Shown: one piece after another, positions 10,851 to 12,780 of the stretch | Position numbering within the stretch: the first letter of the stretch is position 1 | Layout of the letters: the number at the start of each line of letters is the position of its first letter | Assembly: GCA_016926135.1 (NCBI GenBank) | Contig: JAFGPH010000639.1 | Coordinates: forward strand, 1-12,780 | DNA from: Deltaproteobacteria bacterium | GTDB lineage: Bacteria > Desulfobacterota > DSM-4660 > Desulfatiglandales > HGW-15 | Direction of reading: 5' to 3' | Length of the DNA: 12,780 nucleotides | Made by a program: the position numbers and the translations under genes | Notes under the pieces: model-generated | The model's input: only the letters and a program-made list of their open reading frames with translations | The model's database searches: none | What the model was told of the DNA's origin: nothing

Positions 10851-12780
10851 CTATGGTGTAAAATCAATACCTACCACTCTCAGGGCCGTTACGTCTTCTC
10901 CCACTTGGGCAAGCCGGGTCGCGACATCATTGAGCCTGGCAACCACGGCCGTGAAATCCAGTAATACGGATTGTCCTTCGGGCCGCCAGCCTTTCTTGCG
11001 CCCCAAATGCGCCAAGAGAAGGATACCGTGACGAGATCGGATATCCCGTAAGTATCTGCCCATCAGTTGGTCAGTCAAGGCGGCTTCCAGTTCGGAATAG
11101 CTCAGCTTATTGGCGCGTTTTATCTCAATAGCCACAGGGCCTGTTGCAGCGAGGCAGCGCAGTCTGATGTCCGGCTTCTTGTACCGGTCAACTTCCTCCT
11201 CAGGGCCGACAGAATAGCGACCCCGGGCGAGTCCCTCCAGTCGATTGACAACCCACTTTTTCACTGCCGACTCTCTTGTTTCAGGGTGGAAAAGGTCGCG
11301 TTCGCTACTGTCACCAGTTTCGGTACCCGCCTTGACTTCCTGCAAGTGATGGATAGCTAGGTGAAACAGGTCATCGGCAGACTTGAGGGGAGCCGCAAAC
11401 CTCTGAGCGAACCTACCTACGTCCTTGGGTTTCCAAGGAGTGGACTCGGCGTCCTGGGCTGCCCTGTCTTGCGCCAACATAATGAACCAATCTCGGTGCC
11501 GGCCAATGCGGGGATCTTCAGCCAGAGTCATAAGCGCGTCAAAAGCCTCTTGCCCAAAGGTGGCACCAAGACAGTCCACAAGATGGCGACGGAAATCTTG
11601 CGCGTTATCCCTGGTCCCTGATGTAATTGTACCCTCTCGAAAAACGTCGTCTTCTGGACGGATGTGCGAATAGATCAGTGGGATCAAACGCAAAAGGGCC
11701 GGCACACGAAGATAATTTCCCCGTTTCTTAGTATACTTAGGGGTAGAGTGGGGATAGATGGCACCAGCAAGGTGCAGCAAGAAATCATGACCTTTTCTGG
11801 CGTCCAGTGTTCTAAAGTAGGTTTCCAAGAAGCTAGCGGCCCCTTCTCCGTCGATATGAAGCCATGCAACCAACCAAGCCAGAAACCTTGGCAGATCATC
11901 CTTATAGTGTTGTGTGTGGGCGGCCGCCAGTTCTGCCAATCGAGGTTGGGCGATGCTTCGCGAGCTCACCAGAACCTTGAGAGCTAGATGAAGAGTCTCA
12001 ATGCCATCCGGCTCGCCTTTTTTTATGAGGTCCAAGATGTCTGGCGCGCAAAGATCACGGACGATATCGGGAGCGTATGCGAGATGGCCCAATACATCAG
12101 CGATATGGTTCTTGTGCGAAGTGTCGTGAATCTCGCCAGTAAGAGCTAGCTTGAATGTTTTGCGGACAACAGCAGGATGAGCCTCCACCAGCCTCGGAAG
12201 CCATGCGGGGAAACTGAATTCACGGGTAGCATAGCGAGCTGCAATCCCTGCATCCCTCTTCGACAAAGTCTGGAAATCCAAACCCTCTTCAACGGCTAGA
12301 CCAATTCCGGTAAGTCCCACGATCACTCCGTTCTCTATTGCGTGTTGTTCTGCTTTCTGATGGGGAAATGGGGGCTTCCAGGTCCGCCAAAACCTCATGA
12401 ACCCTTCCCGTGCAGCCTCTGCGATTGCTTTGCCAAAAGAAGGGATGAGAGCAGTCCAGTTGGCATAGCCGAGTTTATTGTGAGAGCTCCCTTTCGACAT
12501 GAATTCCCACAAACCAAGTAGTGCCCCAAGGTTCTCGCCAGTCCGGATGGTCTTGATCTCCTTTTCCATATACTCATGCAAATCGCGGAGTCGCTTCTCC
12601 TCCTTTCGCATTCTTGCTTTCTCTCTTTTCTTCTGTTCTTTGTCGTAATCAGGCCCCTTTTGAGGGGGCGGATTCAAGGTGGCGTCAAGTTTATCCTTTA
12701 GTGTCCCTTTCGGGGATGGTGGAAACCCCTCGCCTTCAGGCGAAGAAAAGTCTATAAATTGTCGCCATGCGACTTTATAA
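10851..12780 (-). CDS. Large helical-repeat protein with C-terminal PD-(D/E)XK nuclease-like domain, 5' end outside window
   Basis: The frame is open from TAG (10851-10853) to the window edge. A TTG at 12677 would give 608 residues, but 34 more sense codons precede it with protein-like sequence (WRQFIDFSSPEGEG), so I call it partial. Numbered from that TTG: a charged, probably coiled-coil stretch (12-45, KEQKKREKARMRKEEKRLRD), a long all-helical region rich in Leu and Ala (about 110-450, HEAT/ARM-like in appearance, no clear repeat unit), then at about 465-560 the nuclease pattern: Glu469 in a helix, KPDIRL (Asp503), VAIEIKRA (Glu518-x-Lys520), a later helix with Gln537, and GRYL. Such architecture occurs in restriction and phage-defence proteins; here it is an inference. 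Any N-terminal NTPase or sensor would be outside the window. Confidence 0.75.
   Translation of the reverse strand, partial: YKVAWRQFIDFSSPEGEGFPPSPKGTLKDKLDATLNPPPQKGPDYDKEQKKREKARMRKEEKRLRDLHEYMEKEIKTIRTGENLGALLGLWEFMSKGSSHNKLGYANWTALIPSFGKAIAEAAREGFMRFWRTWKPPFPHQKAEQHAIENGVIVGLTGIGLAVEEGLDFQTLSKRDAGIAARYATREFSFPAWLPRLVEAHPAVVRKTFKLALTGEIHDTSHKNHIADVLGHLAYAPDIVRDLCAPDILDLIKKGEPDGIETLHLALKVLVSSRSIAQPRLAELAAAHTQHYKDDLPRFLAWLVAWLHIDGEGAASFLETYFRTLDARKGHDFLLHLAGAIYPHSTPKYTKKRGNYLRVPALLRLIPLIYSHIRPEDDVFREGTITSGTRDNAQDFRRHLVDCLGATFGQEAFDALMTLAEDPRIGRHRDWFIMLAQDRAAQDAESTPWKPKDVGRFAQRFAAPLKSADDLFHLAIHHLQEVKAGTETGDSSERDLFHPETRESAVKKWVVNRLEGLARGRYSVGPEEEVDRYKKPDIRLRCLAATGPVAIEIKRANKLSYSELEAALTDQLMGRYLRDIRSRHGILLLAHLGRKKGWRPEGQSVLLDFTAVVARLNDVATRLAQVGEDVTALRVVGIDFTP

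Overview
The window looks like a chromosomal segment of a GC-rich Gram-negative bacterium, most likely of the Desulfobacterota (former Deltaproteobacteria) type. The lineage call is an inference from the gene styles (compact pstSCAB-phoU, a second DnaA-type protein, short solo proteins). No rRNA, tRNA or CRISPR is visible. Most of the window is high in G+C; the right-hand 2.9 kb is visibly poorer in G+C and reads as an accessory region.

Left part (1-4684, plus strand): a non-coding stretch with a long imperfect inverted repeat (arms about 5-40 and 188-223) and a perfect hairpin at 172-193. A Pho-box-like array of 11-bp-spaced direct repeats follows, and then a complete high-affinity phosphate uptake operon: pstS (binding protein), pstC and pstA (permease), pstB (ATPase) and phoU (regulator). 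A perfect stem-loop separates pstS from pstC, as expected if pstS is made in excess. The operon leaves no room for a terminator, because phoU overlaps the oppositely oriented next gene by 62 bp.

Middle (4623-9241): an unrecognised polytopic membrane protein with an internal duplication (minus), a 62-residue solo protein (plus), a two-helix membrane protein coupled to a divergent DnaA-family gene (both minus), about 600 bp without a gene, and a D-alanine--D-alanine ligase (plus). The DnaA-like protein keeps all domains, but Walker B reads Glu-Glu instead of Asp-Asp and the sensor-1 Asp is Ser. Its Shine-Dalgarno lies in one arm of a perfect 10-bp inverted repeat ending at the start codon. The gap between the DnaA-like gene and ddl has only degenerate DnaA-box-like 9-mers and a stem-loop, so an origin there is possible but unproven.

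Right part (9267-12780, all minus): a ribbon-helix-helix antitoxin-type protein with no toxin beside it and an apparently leaderless promoter carrying an operator-like palindrome; a small conserved-looking hypothetical that may be clipped at its C-terminus; a DUF429-type RNase-H-fold protein; and a large protein with helical-repeat character ending in a PD-(D/E)XK nuclease-like domain. That last frame stays open to the window edge, so the gene is cut by the window. The nuclease-fold pair is the best candidate here for an undescribed (perhaps defence) module, but this is inference from domain types and context only.
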